This document shows, piece after piece, positions 23,422-37,415 of a stretch of 64,000 bases of DNA. Below the pieces are notes generated by a model. The model was given only the letters and a program-made list of their open reading frames with translations, made no database searches and was not told the DNA's origin. Where the stretch lies: positions 22,926,501 to 22,990,500 of the forward strand of contig CM020506.1 of NCBI GenBank assembly GCA_009823395.1, given 5' to 3'. Numbering within the stretch: position 1 is the first letter of the stretch; the number at the start of each line of letters is the position of its first letter. A program made the translations under genes and the position numbers. This stretch comes from Thamnaconus septentrionalis (Eukaryota > Chordata > Actinopteri > Tetraodontiformes > Monacanthidae).

Positions 23422-23567
23422 GTTTAGAAAGACTTCAGACCAAAGCAGTGGATTAGACTACATTCGAGTTAGCCCCGTCCACCCACTTTGATGGCCGGGT
23501 TAGACAGAGATAATAAATTCATGAAGCAACACAGCACAACCACGAAATAATTAAATAAATAGTGAAA

Positions 23568-25652
<2,085 letters not shown>

Positions 25653-25701
<49 letters not shown>

Positions 25702-25730
25702 GTATATATATATGTATATGTATGTATACA
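25653..25730. repeat. (TA)n tract 3
   Basis: TA repeats with TG interruptions on the right of the Tc1 element, the continuation of tract 2 before insertion. Confidence 0.85.
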
Positions 25731-25833
25731 TAAAATGAATTGGTATTTTAATGAATTAATGACACATTTAAATAAGTATTTAATGATGTATTTATTTATT
25801 TAATTTTGGCACTTTTAGTCCTCCATAGCCTGC

Positions 25834-26544
25834 ACCCCAGAAATGAAGTGTGCATCTTACTTATCTACATTGTTGTGTGTTGCATTTAGGTCCAAACCAC
25901 TCCCATCTCAGGTTCGGCAAATGTCGTCTGAAATGTGTCACCACAAGGGCAAAACTCGGAGGTCATTTTGCGCCAACAAAACACACCAATTTGTGAACAA
26001 TTTTTTGTACTTGCAAACCACACTGTTTGTGAATCATGCGGCACGAATAAAAGTGGAGGCTTTGGCAGCGTGATAAACTAATATTGAGTATGAGACTTTT
26101 TTTTTTTCATTTCAAAAACTGATACAAAGTACATGAAATGTGAGTAGGCTTCTTCTCACAGAGTGAGTATCCCATAGGTAAGGTTTTTTTTTTTGTGCCC
26201 ATCTGACAATTTAGTCGAGTTTATGGAGCCTTTTATTGCCATCCAGCTCAGCTCGTTTGGATTTTATGGCCAGCAACAGATCTACGTTCCTCTCTGCTTT
26301 GCATTTTTCCAGGAGTAAGGTACGCTGAGTTTAAACTGTGTTTAAAACAAAAGACACAACACTGAAACAGTAAAACATGCAAAACGTCACCCCAAAGATT
26401 GCCATCATCTAAAAGTCAAAAGTGACCCAAAAATAAAGACGCTGAAACAAAGTCCACCATTTGAAATCTTGTGTTTGTCATCATTATTATTATTAGTAGT
26501 CTCCCAGCACACCAGAGACTGCCTCCACCCCTCCTTCAACCCCC
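25834..26544. other. Unassigned spacer
   Basis: Contains T-runs near 26097-26108 and 26187-26196. No gene is recognised. Confidence 0.35.
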
Positions 26545-26725
26545 ACTAGTTTGCGTACAGGGCAAACCGGTCCACGGAGGATGGCATTGTCCTCACACTT
26601 CACACAGCGCTGAGCCACCTTGAAAACAAGCGGAGCTACGTGAGGATGCTCTCCGTGGACAACAGCTCAGCATTCAACACAATCATCCTGGACATATTAT
26701 ACAACAAACTGCTTAAACTCTAGAT
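26545..26725 (+). pseudogene. Rex1 LINE reverse transcriptase fragment 1
   Basis: One frame reads FAYRANRSTEDGIVLTLHTA, then LSHLENKRSYVRMLSVDNSS and AFNTII. This is the reverse transcriptase segment of the Rex1/Babar family, including the first catalytic Asp (VD). Nothing upstream or downstream continues it. Confidence 0.75.
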
Positions 26726-27361
26726 CCTCCCGACGACCTGCACCTGGATGAAATAGCCACTACGTTGACATGACACATGAGAAAACCAAATTATTGCCTT
26801 AGTCCGATTACGACTGGACAACTGAAGAACTGAAGAAGCATTAAAATCAGAGTTTCTCTGATGGATTGGAACTCCAATTGAGACAACCAGATAATCCGAT
26901 TTGAATTCAAATTTCTCCCTCATGTAGACGCCTTAGTTTAACTGGACAAAGTGTGTGCGCACGCGCCACACCCCCGGAACAAAAACATTAAAGACATGGG
27001 CTCCTTCAACGTGTGGCGCTATTATGAGTTTGTGTATAACGGGAGGACACAAGGGGAAACCTTTTCAGTTAATTTATGTTCTTCACAAAATGTTTTGCAA
27101 CGACTTGGTGCTCTGTACAACTCTCCAGTTCATATAGAACCATGGCACTGCTCACCTGGAGTGGAATTGGCACTTGGAGTTACTTCCTGAAGGCTCTAAA
27201 TATCTTCACAAGTCCACAAAGTTTCTCAAATGATCATTGTGTTATTTGGAAATCGTCTCTCCATTATGTGTTTAAAACTCTTTCATTACAATTGTTTTTT
27301 CTACTTCTATGTATCAACACAATAAAAAGAGTCAGTAGATACGTTCCGTTGCTACAGAAGC
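26726..27361. other. Unassigned spacer
   Basis: No gene is recognised; short open frames only. Confidence 0.35.
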
Positions 27362-28058
27362 ACATTGCATTCACTGGATAAATAATATTTAGGCCCCTTA
27401 TCTCATAATTACAAGAAAAGATCTTGCAATTACGAGATGAGGAAAAGTGCCACATTGGCCACTGCTTCACTCAGAAGAACCATGGTACCACACAGTTTTT
27501 TGAGTCACAACCAAACCAGATTGGATGCATTTCAAATGCATGAATTTGTATACATGAAGCATCCCGTGTTGATTCAACTGTTCCTGCAGAAAGAGTGTGA
27601 CATCCAACACTTCAGCCTGGGCTTTCTACCTGAACAATCCTAATGATTTGAGATGCCTCCGCAGTGCTAACATGCTAATATCAATACCGTCCTCAGTTTT
27701 AAGAAATGCAAATATTTCCCAGTGTCTAAAACGGAAAAGGTAGTAATGGCAGACAGCGCCATCATTGCCCATTGATCAGAAAGGATTTCCAGATGTTTCC
27801 TTTTTCTTTATTTTATCTCATAATTATGAGACCTTTTCTCATAATTAAGAGATCCATTTCGTAATTACGAGATCCTGATGTCATAATTACTATCCCAAAA
27901 TGATGAGGTCTGTCCTGTCGTGCAGTTATTTGTCTCGTCACTTCCTGTTTTTTTTTTTGAAGAACTGACTAACCTTCCTCTCGTTTCAGACCACATTCCC
28001 TTCCTCATGTGCCACCTGTGCGTCTGACCCAATTACCGATGCTGTGTCTCAATTCAAG

Positions 28059-28658
28059 GGCTGTGTCTCAATTCAGGGTCTGCACCCTTCAGAGTATGCA
28101 TTTGAAAGGGAGTTGCGTCATAGCACTGCGCGAAGGCTTGTCCCAATTCCCAAAAGTCCGAAGGACGCTCCAAATGCGTACTCGGAATGCACCCTAGCTT
28201 TAGCTGATTCCAAGGCTACACCGCTACTATCCTTCACGTCCTTCTGTATCCCAGGATGCTTTGCGTGCTGCTGCTAAGCATCCTGGGATCCTGGGAAGTC
28301 AGCTGAAATTAGCGGCATGTACTGGCAAAGACACTTCGTATAAATTTAAGTATTGAAATTTCACATAAAATATTCAGTTTTTAACGTAGGGTTTTTACTT
28401 ATTTGAACATCCAACGCCATTGTTTGATGGCGAACCAATGGCTAGCTTGATGCTATAAAAACGTCACTTCCGGGGTTGGCCAGCAGGAGGGAACGGCGGT
28501 GACACAACCAGGAAATACGCCAAAGGCTAGACCGTCCCATGTGGTTACTGGGGAGGTGGGTTTGGGTTCGTCCTTCTCGGCCGGGTCCTTGGAGAACGCT
28601 TCATTCAGACGGAGGACGCTCCGTTCAAAGGGTGCAGACCCTGAATTGAGACACAGCC
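28059..28658 (+). mobile_element. MITE with CTGTGTCTCAATTCAGGG ends, copy 2a
   Basis: Starts GGCTGTGTCTCAATTCAGGG and ends CCTGAATTGAGACACAGCC. The inner hairpin (ATCCCAGGATGCTTTGCGTG and its inverse) is at about 28240-28295. A partial extra end (28041-28057) lies just before it. It is the same family as the MITE at 19534-20102, in the opposite orientation. Confidence 0.75.
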
Positions 28659-29214
28659 AGGGTCTGCATCCTTCGAAGCATGCATTTGAAGGCCGGTTAC
28701 GTAATAGCACTGCGAAGGCTTGTCCCACTTCACAAAAATTCAAAGGACGCTCCAAATGCGCCCTTGAAATGCGCCCTACATTTAGCCGATTCGGAGGATG
28801 CACCGCTACTATCCTTCGCGTCCTTCTGTATCCCAGGATGCTTTGCGTGCTGCTGCTAAGCATCCTGGGATCCTGGGATCCTGGGAAGTCAGCTGAAATG
28901 GCGGCATCTACTGGCAAAGACACGACGTATAAATTTAAGTATCCAAATTTTACATAAAATATTACATTTTTACCATGATTGGATGGCGAACCAATGGTTA
29001 GCTTGATGTTATAAAAACGTCACTTCCGGAGTTGGCCAGCAGTAGGGAACGGCAGTGACGCAACCAGGAAATACGCCAAAGGCTAGACCGTCCCATTTGG
29101 ATACCGGAGAAGCAGGTTTGCGTTCGTCCTTCTCGGCCGGGTCCTCCGAAGGACCCGCCTTCCAACGGAGGACGTTTCCTTCGAAGGATGCAGACCCTGA
29201 ATTGAGACACAGCC
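28659..29214 (+). mobile_element. MITE copy 2b, abutting copy 2a
   Basis: Starts at AGGGTCTGCATCCTTCG, lacking the outer 16 bp of the left end, and ends CCTGAATTGAGACACAGCC. It joins copy 2a directly, giving a head-to-tail dimer. Confidence 0.75.
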
Positions 29215-29850
29215 CTATTGTCTCCATCACTGTCTCATTACTTTGTGTGTTTAAATAGTCTGCATCTCCCTTGTCTTGTGCCAGAGTGTCTTCGTCGGTC
29301 ACCCGATGCACCCCAGCCTGCTCACAGCCACAGCCTTTTTAAGTAGCCACAGTAAGACTTTTGATCCTTGAGACAAGTAACTTTTTGTTTGATAAATTTT
29401 GCCCTTAGTTCAGGTTCTTTCGTTGAGGTTTTGCCCTTAGCTTTTTGCTTCCTCTGTGTGAGTGATTTTCTATTGACATTTTCTGTTTTGTTTTGGATTT
29501 CATTTCTGTTATTTTTCATAGCCCTCCTATCTCCTCTGTCTGAGTTATTGTGTGTTTCCTCTTCGAGAGTGATTTTTCATTCCTTTTTTTTTTCTCTCCT
29601 TAATTCTTTATCCCTTTTTCCCTGATTTGGTCTTTCATAACCATTTGGCTTTGTCACTCGATTTAGAAGACAATTGCTTGTGCGAAATGAAAGACTGATT
29701 AACCTGAGCCCTCTGCATCTTAGTCCTGCTTCGGGTCCCGGCCTGACAATTACAAGATCGTTCCTCGTAATTAGGAGATCTTGAACTCATAATTATGATA
29801 AAGGTGTCTATATTTTATTTCATTTTATTTTATCTAGTGAATGCAATGCA

Positions 29851-30404
29851 TTTCCGTACGTTGCTTTTGCTGAAGCTCCATAAGATTCGATACAAGGACT
29901 AGGTTGTACAATCCCCCGGGACTATGCATGGCAGGGGCGTGCGTCCTCCTCCCTGGGTCAGGCTTGTGCCTGACAGCATACCTGGCTCCATACATTACAA
30001 TGATTAACCCTCTCCCACCAGTACTGTTTTCCGAACCCGCAGGCACCAAGAACGGAGAGTACTGATTATCCGCCACGGTGATGGCACAAAGTTGTAGAAT
30101 TGAAAACATGGTTTTGTTGTAGTCCTCCAACAGCACACATTGTTGTTGTGTGCCTCTTCAAATCACCATCGAACAGCTGCTGGGCCGCCGCCAGCGGATC
30201 GTAAAAAAAACAAAACAAAAAAAAAACATAAACAACATGTTACTAGTGATTTAATTAAAGTAAAGAAAACATGATAGCTGAGGGAAACCAGTTGTCTCCT
30301 GTATGCTGACTTACTACTGCTTTACTAATACTCAAAAAAGCTGTGCTGGTTGTGAGTCTCAGTAGCTCACAGAGGTAGATAGCCGATGGTAAAAATGATG
30401 AATG
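29851..30404. other. Unassigned spacer
   Basis: No gene is recognised; an A-rich run at 30205-30230. Confidence 0.35.
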
Positions 30405-30500
30405 GACTGCATTTATATACGCTTTTCCAGCACATTCACAGTACTCTAAAGCGCTTTACAAAGGCCTCTCATTCACCCATTCACAAACACATTCACACAC
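30405..30500 (-). repeat. L2-like LINE 3' end
   Basis: CATTTATATACGCTTTTCCA, then CTAAAGCGCTTTACAAAGGC and CATTCACCCATTCACAAACA, resembles, in minus orientation, the 3' end of the L2 LINE near 56010-56050 (both pair an AAGCGCTTT stem). Very common in fish genomes. Confidence 0.45.
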
Positions 30501-31300
30501 CAATGATAGATATTTTACTGCTAATAGAGCTGATAGAGTTTTTTATTCAGGTGAAATGAAGTCCAGCTCAATGCAAATTTGCATATATTTGCTCTTTTTT
30601 TAAATGTTATTATTACGTAGCGCTCTCTTACAAGAGTATATTCAATGTGGTAGATGGGATTGGTCACTTGTGTGTGTACCCCGTAAAGAAAAATATTCAC
30701 AAAAAAAAACAAACTAGTGGGATCTCACCCATTTGCTGATCAACTTTTGATCTTCACAGGCTATATTATACTAAATGTTCACGCCCCAAACATTTGCAGT
30801 TTTGGAGAAGAAAATGTTTAAAAATTGGTTAATTTTTTGCATTTCACTGCAAACATGCTCAAATTGTGTGTTTTCTGTTGAAAATAGAAACTCTGCCCAA
30901 GAGGGTGAAATGTAGCTGAGTATCACATACACACGTGGGTTTTGGTCCCATCTTGCCACTATATTCGTACTGGCCGTGAACATTTTTCTCGTGTGGGTGT
31001 TGGTTTTTTGCCTGTTGGTGTCGCTATGCAACTGCTAGTGCCTTCATTGTTGCATCCAAAAAAATTTTTGCTGGTCCCGACGTGTTTGCTGAATTTCATA
31101 TAATTGAACAGAGTTAAAGGGGTCAAAATTGGGTCGAAAAACGTGTTAGGTAAATAATAATATAAAGAAACATTAAAAAAACAATGGGTCTTTCGCCCTT
31201 GCGAAAGATGGTGGCTCGAAGCACGTTGGAGCCCTGACTGTCAGTGGTTTCAGCCCGAATTAACACATTGAAAAGACTGATTTCGCCTCGTAGTGTTGGG
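30501..31300. other. Unassigned spacer
   Basis: AT-rich, short open frames, nothing recognised. Confidence 0.35.
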
Positions 31301-31319
31301 GAGGAGGACACATTCTAAT

Positions 31320-31855
31320 TTTCTCAGCTGCATGTACACTGGGACAAGGAGAGAGTTGTCACTTTCTGTCAAACTGCCCACAGACTCAGACTCGGCCCCC
31401 ACCACTCCACCACACTTACCCTCAGTACTGGTTTCCCCCAAGGCTGTGTTCTGAGCCCTCTACTGTACGCCCTGTACACCCACGACTGCTCCCTGCCCCA
31501 TCCAAATAACAGCATTATAAAATATGCTGACAACACCACTATGGTTGGACTCATCTACAGCGGGAACAAAACAGTGTACAGGGCTGAGGTGGTAAGGCTG
31601 TCATCCTGGTGCTCAAACAACATCCTGAGCCTCAGTGTTCAGCAGACAAAAGAACTGATCCTGGACTTCAGAAAACACAGACCAACCCACACCCCCCTCC
31701 TCATTAATGGTCAGCAGGTGGAAACTCTCTCCACCTGCAAGTTTCTGGGAATGCACATTTCAGTTGACCTCTCCCGAACCCCAAACATCAAGACCCTAGT
31801 GAAGAAGGCCCAGCAGCGGCTTCACTTCCTCCGTGTCCTGAGGAAAAAAACCCTG
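31320..31855 (+). pseudogene. Rex1 LINE fragment 2, left part
   Basis: Reverse transcriptase through the start of the C-terminal region. One sees FPQGCVLSPLLYALYTHDCS, KYADNTTMVGLI, ELILDFRKHRPTHTP and FLGMHISVDLSRTPNIKTLV, then KKAQQRLHFLRVLRKK. The catalytic YADD is changed to YADN. Frames shift around 31430-31540. The element is cut at 31855 by a Harbinger insertion and resumes at 33998. Confidence 0.8.
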
Positions 31856-32230
31856 GGGCCTCATGTATAAAAGGTACATACGCACAAAATCTTGTCCTAT
31901 GCCCATTTCTACGTCCACGTTCAGATGTACAAAAAATTATTTGACTGTGAGAATGTGCGGTGCTTCATGTCAAGTTTCTGACTTGAGTACGTACATTTCT
32001 ACACGTGTTGGCCTTTTTGGTGACACTTACTGGTTGTTTTTTTCCCAACAATTACTAACATGATTTCAAATAGACTTACAACTCATACATAACACATTAT
32101 AACACATTAATTTAAAGCGATTATTACAAAATCATGCACGCACAGAGGTGTAGCAAATTGAGCTAACAACGGCAGTATGGGCACTTTTGTAGGACGTGGT
32201 GAACAGAACAGTTGGTTGACATAGAATTAT

Positions 32231-32476
32231 AAGAGAACACCCAGACCTCCTGAGTCGTGTCAGGTTCTCCAAGGCGGTTCTTTTAGAATGGCAGCCCTTC
32301 AGACCACCATGCGATAAGGAGCTGTGGTGCCAACAGCTACTGACCACACTGGGGTTTCTGCAACAGGGATCTTCTGAAGAGAGCTGGCAGACACACCGGT
32401 GCCAGTCAAACCTCAGTCCAACCATGCCAGCTGTGTGGGCCGGAATCATCCATGTTTCAACCAGGCAGATCAAATC
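32231..32476 (+). pseudogene. Harbinger transposase N-terminal fragment
   Basis: The plus strand reads REHPDLLSRVRFSKAVLLEW, then CDKELWCQQLLTTLGFLQQG and, after a further stretch, SNLSPTMPAVWAGIIHVSTR. This is the helical N-terminal part of HARBI1-like transposases (the LGFLatGsfq...SQsslSr...v block). The catalytic DDE domain is not found downstream, where a Tc1 scrap and other sequence follow. Confidence 0.7.
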
Positions 32477-32747
32477 TCCAGACACTGCTATTGATCAGCA
32501 CAAAATTAAAGCAGAATTTGCAGTGAGGGTGATTTCCAAACTATCGAGTGCACACACATGGCCAGAAAAACGTCATGACACGATAAAAAAAAACAACCCT
32601 GACAAAACAAGAAGGCTGTGGGAAGAAAATAATATTGCTCAAACTTATTCTAATTTTTTTTCAATTTTTTTAATTTTATTATTTTATTTGTATTTTGCTT
32701 CCATTTTACTGCCTGGAATTGTCTCATCTCTTCACTGTCATTATTTA

Positions 32748-33180
32748 CAATGGGGAAAGTAAGTATTAAATGCATCAACGTTTTTCTCATTGAAAAATGC
32801 AATTCATATAACATTTCTAACAGACATTGGTATTAAATCAAATAATCCACACAGGAAAAGAAATCACAATATTCAAGTCCATAAATAATGATTATGTGGA
32901 ATTAAGTGCAATAACACAGGGAAAACATTTGAACAAGCTGAGACTCATTTAATACTTGGAGTGGAGAAGCCTTTGTTTGCAATGACATCGCCCACACAGC
33001 TCAGGTCTGATTTTGGCCCATTCCTCTGCACAGATTGTCTCTAAATCTTGAATATTCTTTGGTGCCCTCTAGTTAACTCTTTTCTTTAGTTTTTTCCACA
33101 AATGTTAAATTGGATTAAAGTCAGGTGATTGACCCGGCCATTCTAACAGATTGATTTTATTTTTTGTGAAACCATATGAG
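32748..33180 (-). pseudogene. Tc1 fragment inside H2
   Basis: The left end CAATGGGGAAAGTAAGTATT after TA (32746-32747) resembles a Tc1 inverted repeat. On the minus strand, a GQSPDFNPI*HLWKKLKKRV-like stretch (33140-33060) and EEWAKIRPELCG match the Tc1 transposase C-terminus, with a stop in the catalytic Glu position. The other end is missing. Confidence 0.65.
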
Positions 33181-33182
33181 AG

Positions 33183-33539
33183 TCAACGTCTCTTCTTCAT
33201 CGTCTTCTCAAGAATCTTTGGGGCTTTGAGTTTAGCCCCGATTCGTATCCAAGAGTCATCTGAGGCAGTGACCGGAGGAGGAACATCTGCAGAGGAGCTG
33301 TGAGCGGCGACATCAGGCTCAGATGAAGAGGCCACTGTTGCAGCTGGACATGGAGGGGTGGCGTCAGTCGCACGGGCACCAGTTGAGGCAGCTTGTGCAG
33401 GGCCAAAAATGATAGTGTCAAGAAGTTTCTCGTCCTCCTGGATCTGGTTTAGAGCTGAGATCCTTCCTTCCAACTCTATGATTTTATCAACCAAGCGGGC
33501 GCAGCTGACATAGCCAGACAAAGAGGTGAGTCGATCCAT
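33183..33539 (-). other. 118-codon open frame of unknown origin inside H2
   Basis: Begins MDRLTSLSGYVSCARLVDKI, with an ELEGRISALNQIQEDEKLLD coiled-coil-like helix, an Ala/Ser/Pro-rich middle and a DSWIRIGAKLKAPK end. It resembles the first ORF of some fish retroelements, but I cannot name the family. It sits between the Tc1 scrap and the right end of H2 and may be a captured fragment. Confidence 0.35.
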
Positions 33540-33997
33540 AAGTTGTTGTTGTTATAGTAGCGCCGGCGTCCAGCTGCACGGTCATTGGGCCTCGGCGCTG
33601 CTCCGCTATACATTATGTGATGAAGCCCATCAATTAACTCTGTCGCAGAGATATTTATATCTTTTTCTGAGTTCCTACTTTGTTTGGAAGTGCTTCCAGC
33701 TTATAGTCAGTGAAGTTTTTCTTTTTTGTGCTGAGATGGATTGTGGAATGAAATAAATTCCAGTCTGCAAAGTTCACTTCTATAGATATGCATGTCTAAA
33801 TGGACGTATAGGGAGGAGCGGGGAGAGCACTCATGTGCAATCAATTTCACAATGATTGGGATGCTCAACGGAAACGTGCCTGGGTTTGTGCGTTCACAAC
33901 GTTTTGAACAGATGTTTTTTGTCAATGTAGTTTTCTGGATTTGAACGTACGTCAGATTTTAGGATGAAATCCACACACGTTTGTATACATGAGGCCC

Positions 33998-34530
33998 CTG
34001 GACCAGAAGCTGCTGCTGGCCTTCTATTGCTCATCAGCAGAAATGCGTCTTGACCTACTGTCTGAATGTGCGGTATTCAGGCTGCACAGCTGAGGACAAA
34101 AACATGATGCAGAGGGTCATTAAAACTGCGCAAAAAGATCATCGACTGCCCTCTGCTCACCCTCTGCCCGCCCTGCAGGATGTGGACAGTTGTCCACATC
34201 CTGCTGCCTCAAGAAGATCAAGGCCACTCACTGGAGACCCCACCCCCTGTTCGACCCGCTGCCTTCTGGAAGACGCAAAAGGTCGATCGAATCTTGTACC
34301 AGCAGACTGACAAACAGCTGCTTCCCTGGACCATACGAACTGCTAATACCCATGGACTGACACACACACACAGTCTGCCATAACGCCCTGCCCAACTGTC
34401 AACTGCCCCCAAGAACAGTCCACCTCAGCACCTTAATGAATGGACACTTTATGAGAAACCATGGACAACCTGGCACACTATCACTTTTTAAGCACTGCCT
34501 TATAGTATTGAGATCTGTCTTTCTTTAAAA
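33998..34530 (+). pseudogene. Rex1 LINE fragment 2, right part
   Basis: Continues the LINE after H2. It carries the DQKLLLAFYCSSAEMRLDLL-like, IKTAQKDHRLPSAHPLPALQ and FDPLPSGRRKRSIESC-like blocks of the Rex1 C-terminus in shifting frames, then a 3' untranslated stretch (ATGAATGGACACTTTATGAG). Confidence 0.75.
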
Positions 34531-35414
34531 TAGGGTGCAAAATAACTCAAAACCATTTTTCGAAGGCTATTATTGTTATTGTTATTATTATTATTATTAT
34601 TATTGTTATTGTTGTTGTGGTTGTTATGTTCCCACCTGCCTATGTGTGGTAAAACCAGTACCAGTAGTATTTTATGGCAGTTTTGCTCATTAAATGACCT
34701 AAACAGGAACCAAGAGAAAAAGAAAAGAAAAAAAAAAAGGAAAGAAGCTGCTGCTGCTCCTGCTTCCTTCTTGGTGCTTCACACGGTTCATGACTAGAAG
34801 GTAGGTCAATTCAATTTGTGGGAATATTAATGCCACAGGAGCCTCACTTCCCTGCTCTTTTTTCATAGGCCACCCTTTTCAGCTAAATATCACCATAACC
34901 ATGGAGTTCCAGGCTAAAGCCATACATCTTCAGCGGGAGGTTTAATAACTGGATTATCATAAACTGCACTCTTCAACTTGCAGGATGTAGCTCTGCAAAT
35001 AAGGTTTAAAAATATGAATCACTTACATAACAAACCCTTCCATGAAACTGTTGTAGGTTTATAAGTCCTGTCATTTTTTTTTTTTTAAAGAAAACTATTT
35101 AAAGAATTAGAATAACTATTTGAAAAGTTCTTTAATAGAACTATTTTGGAATAAAAAAGAAGATAAAATTGCAACACTCACTTACTTCCTCACTCTCTCA
35201 CTACCCCCTCACTCCCTCCCTCTCTCTTTCATTCCCTAATTCAGGACTCACTCTCACTCCCTCACTCACTCCTTAATTCACGACTGTCTGCTCTCTGTTG
35301 ATGGACTCAGGTGTGTAATCTTCTCATGCCCCCACACACATCCCTCACTCTATCTGTTCGCCTACTTTCACCTTTAGCAATCCCACCCCCAACTGTCTCT
35401 CTCTCATCACATTC

Positions 35415-35450
<36 letters not shown>

Positions 35451-35929
35451 CTCTGTGCCAGATTGTCTCTCTGCTCGCTGGGCAGCGTTTCTCTGATTTT
35501 CCGTCGGCCTGGTTGTCACTGACCTGTTTTCCTCCTTCTTCTCTGACCCGTTCATCCACTGGGGTCTGCACCGTATCGCTCTCTCTCTCTCTCTCTACCT
35601 CCCTCCATCCCTGACTGTCTGTCTGCTGTCTACCTCCGTTCACACTCCAGAGGAGTTGGATTGTTGCTCCAAAGCTTGACATTTGGATGAATGATGTTGT
35701 ATTTTTTTTTTTTTTATCGAGAATAAAAATGAATGTGAATTTTCTCTCTGAGATAAAATACAAAAGTGATGCAGTCAAGTATTTTCATTTTGCCATACCT
35801 GTCAAGACATACGTGATGGAATTAGAACCCATGCTGCCTCTGCAATTGGCGCTGTGACAGAAGACAATCACAGCGTTTACACAAGATATTTTGAGAGGTT
35901 TATAGACAGTCACATATTTTCATTTCTAA
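34531..35929. other. Spacer rich in simple repeats
   Basis: (ATT/GTT)n at 34567-34618, CACTC-type repeats at 35175-35300, (CT)n at 35419-35448 and 35579-35597. No gene is recognised. Confidence 0.45.
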
Positions 35930-36440
35930 AGGTGTGAAATTAAAGTTCTGTTGTTTTGTGTTTTCTTGTTTTATTTTGAAAGTCTCAGAATGTTCCTTGT
36001 ATTTTCTGTGCTTTACTTCCTGTTTCTGGTTTCCCACCTTTTTTGATTTTTACCTGTGTATTGTTGTCAGTCCTGCTCTTGATGGTTCTCACCTGTGTTC
36101 TCTTGGCCCCTTGTATAAATAGTCTGTCTCCCTTCGTCTGTTTGGTAATTGTTTCCACACAGTGTTTTCTGCTCTGCTGTCTTGTCTTGTTGTCAGTATC
36201 TCCTGGGGCCTGTTGCACGAAAGCAGGATTCTGCCATCCAAGATCAGTCACTAAGCCGCATTCAACCAATCCACAACACGTTTGTCCATGCTTAATCAAT
36301 TTCACCCCATGCAGGATAAGCAGACACGGATTCATCAAGCAAGGTGAAACCTATCCTGGATAAGTGTGCATGCGGCTTCCTCAGATAGACCCCCGTTATT
36401 GAGCTCAGATTCAAGGATACACCACAACAATGAGAGTGGT

Positions 36441-37415
36441 ATGGAGGCTCATAAGAGGGTAAAAGATGAAATAAAGAAGAAAGGCAACACCGCCGCAGCG
36501 ACAGAGAGAAAAGCGTGGCAAAGTATCACAGACCATCTGAATGTGTAAGTAGTGCACAAATATGAACTCTGCTGAAATTATCGCAACTGCAATCATATAG
36601 TTAATAATAATAATCATATCCGGAACAAAGTCGTACTGATTTTGAACAAGTTGAAATTGTGTGTGGAATTGATTGCAGATGTGAGTGAAATTGTGTAAAT
36701 GTAGCACCAACAAACCGGAACAATTTTGATAAATAGACGAGTTCACTGACTTCACTGAATAACCGTTTGAGCTTAAAAGTTCCTCTTATAGTGTGTGCAT
36801 GCATGTGTGTGTGTATGTACAAATGAAACATGACTGGGCCAAAAAGGACATGGCAACAAGTGAAAATAAAATACAATGAACATCCTGCAGAATCGTAAGT
36901 GCCCTAACTAATACTTAAGATACACAAGTGTATATTGTACACAGAAGGACCCTGCTCATATTGTCTGTTCTGTTCTAGCAGTCAAAAATGTGCACAAAAG
37001 GGGTACAGGTGATGAATCACCAAAAGCTGACCTCACCCTGGCAGAGGACATAGTCTTGGCTCTGAACAAAGGCAGGCCTGGGTTGGAGGGGGCCAGAAAC
37101 AAATGTATGTCCCTTACAAGATGCCACCTGCTTCATACAAGGTATGTTCTTCTATCTCTACATGGGACACATTAACATGAATTGCATTCAGACTATTTAA
37201 CTTTGTGTTTGCCTTGCAGTCTGTGGCAGCACTGTGACACGGTTGGAGCCACCAGCACAAGCATCAATACTGAGTACTGGCCTAGCAAGGATAGTCTACT
37301 AGCTTCAATATTGATCTTATTAAACGTGACAGGGTTAAGGCACCAGTGCAGCAGCAGCAGCATTTGATTTTGATGATGACGAGACCATCTCCCTGGGCTC
37401 CAGAAGAAATGAGGT
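36441..37415 (+). pseudogene. Harbinger Myb/SANT-like DNA-binding gene, multi-exon remnant
   Basis: Exon 1 reads MEAHKRVKDEIKKKGNTAAA, then WQSITDHLNV, and ends at a GTAAGT donor (36545). After a CTAGCAG acceptor (about 36982), exon 2 reads PKADLTLAEDIVLALNKGRP and GLEG. After a TTGCAG acceptor (37220), exon 3 contains a VTRLEPPAQA-like and a DDDETISLGSRRNE-like stretch in the third frame. These blocks match the small SANT/Myb-like protein that PIF/Harbinger elements encode next to the transposase and that brings it to the ends. The N-terminal part is short and frames differ, so it is probably inactive. Confidence 0.65.

Larger units (their letters stand above)
27905..29752 (+). mobile_element. 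Candidate solo LTR interrupted by a MITE dimer
   Basis: The left part (about 27905-28040) has a CACTTCCTGTTTTTT region. The right part (29215-29752) has TTTAAATAG, pyrimidine-rich text and ends CTTCGGGTCCCGGCCTGACA. This layout is that of a fish retroelement LTR. The exact left end and duplications are unclear, so this is tentative. Confidence 0.35.
27362..29850. mobile_element. Outer element with ATTGCATTCACT(A/G)GATAAA ends and AATTAC palindromes
   Basis: The left side has CATTGCATTCACTGGATAAA followed by clusters of CTCATAATTACAAG-type units (27388-27440 and 27812-27895). The right side has TTTATCTAGTGAATGCAATG (inverted) preceded by the same kind of units (29745-29790). The units approximate the palindrome CTCGTAATTACGAG. 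The pair appears to be the ends of one decayed element with younger insertions between. No target duplication is evident. Confidence 0.45.
31856..33997 (+). mobile_element. PIF/Harbinger transposon H2
   Basis: Ends GGGCCTCATGTATA and TATACATGAGGCCC are inverted repeats, flanked by a 3-bp duplication as in PIF/Harbinger. The interior carries a transposase remnant (32231-32476), a Tc1 scrap (32748-33180) and a 118-codon unassigned frame on the minus strand. The 2142-bp element disrupts the Rex1 LINE. Confidence 0.85.
31853..34000. repeat. 3-bp target duplication (CTG) around Harbinger H2
   Basis: CTG at 31853-31855 and at 33998-34000. Removing the insert plus one CTG restores a continuous Rex1 nucleotide context (CCCTGGACCAGAAG). 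Confidence 0.85.
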
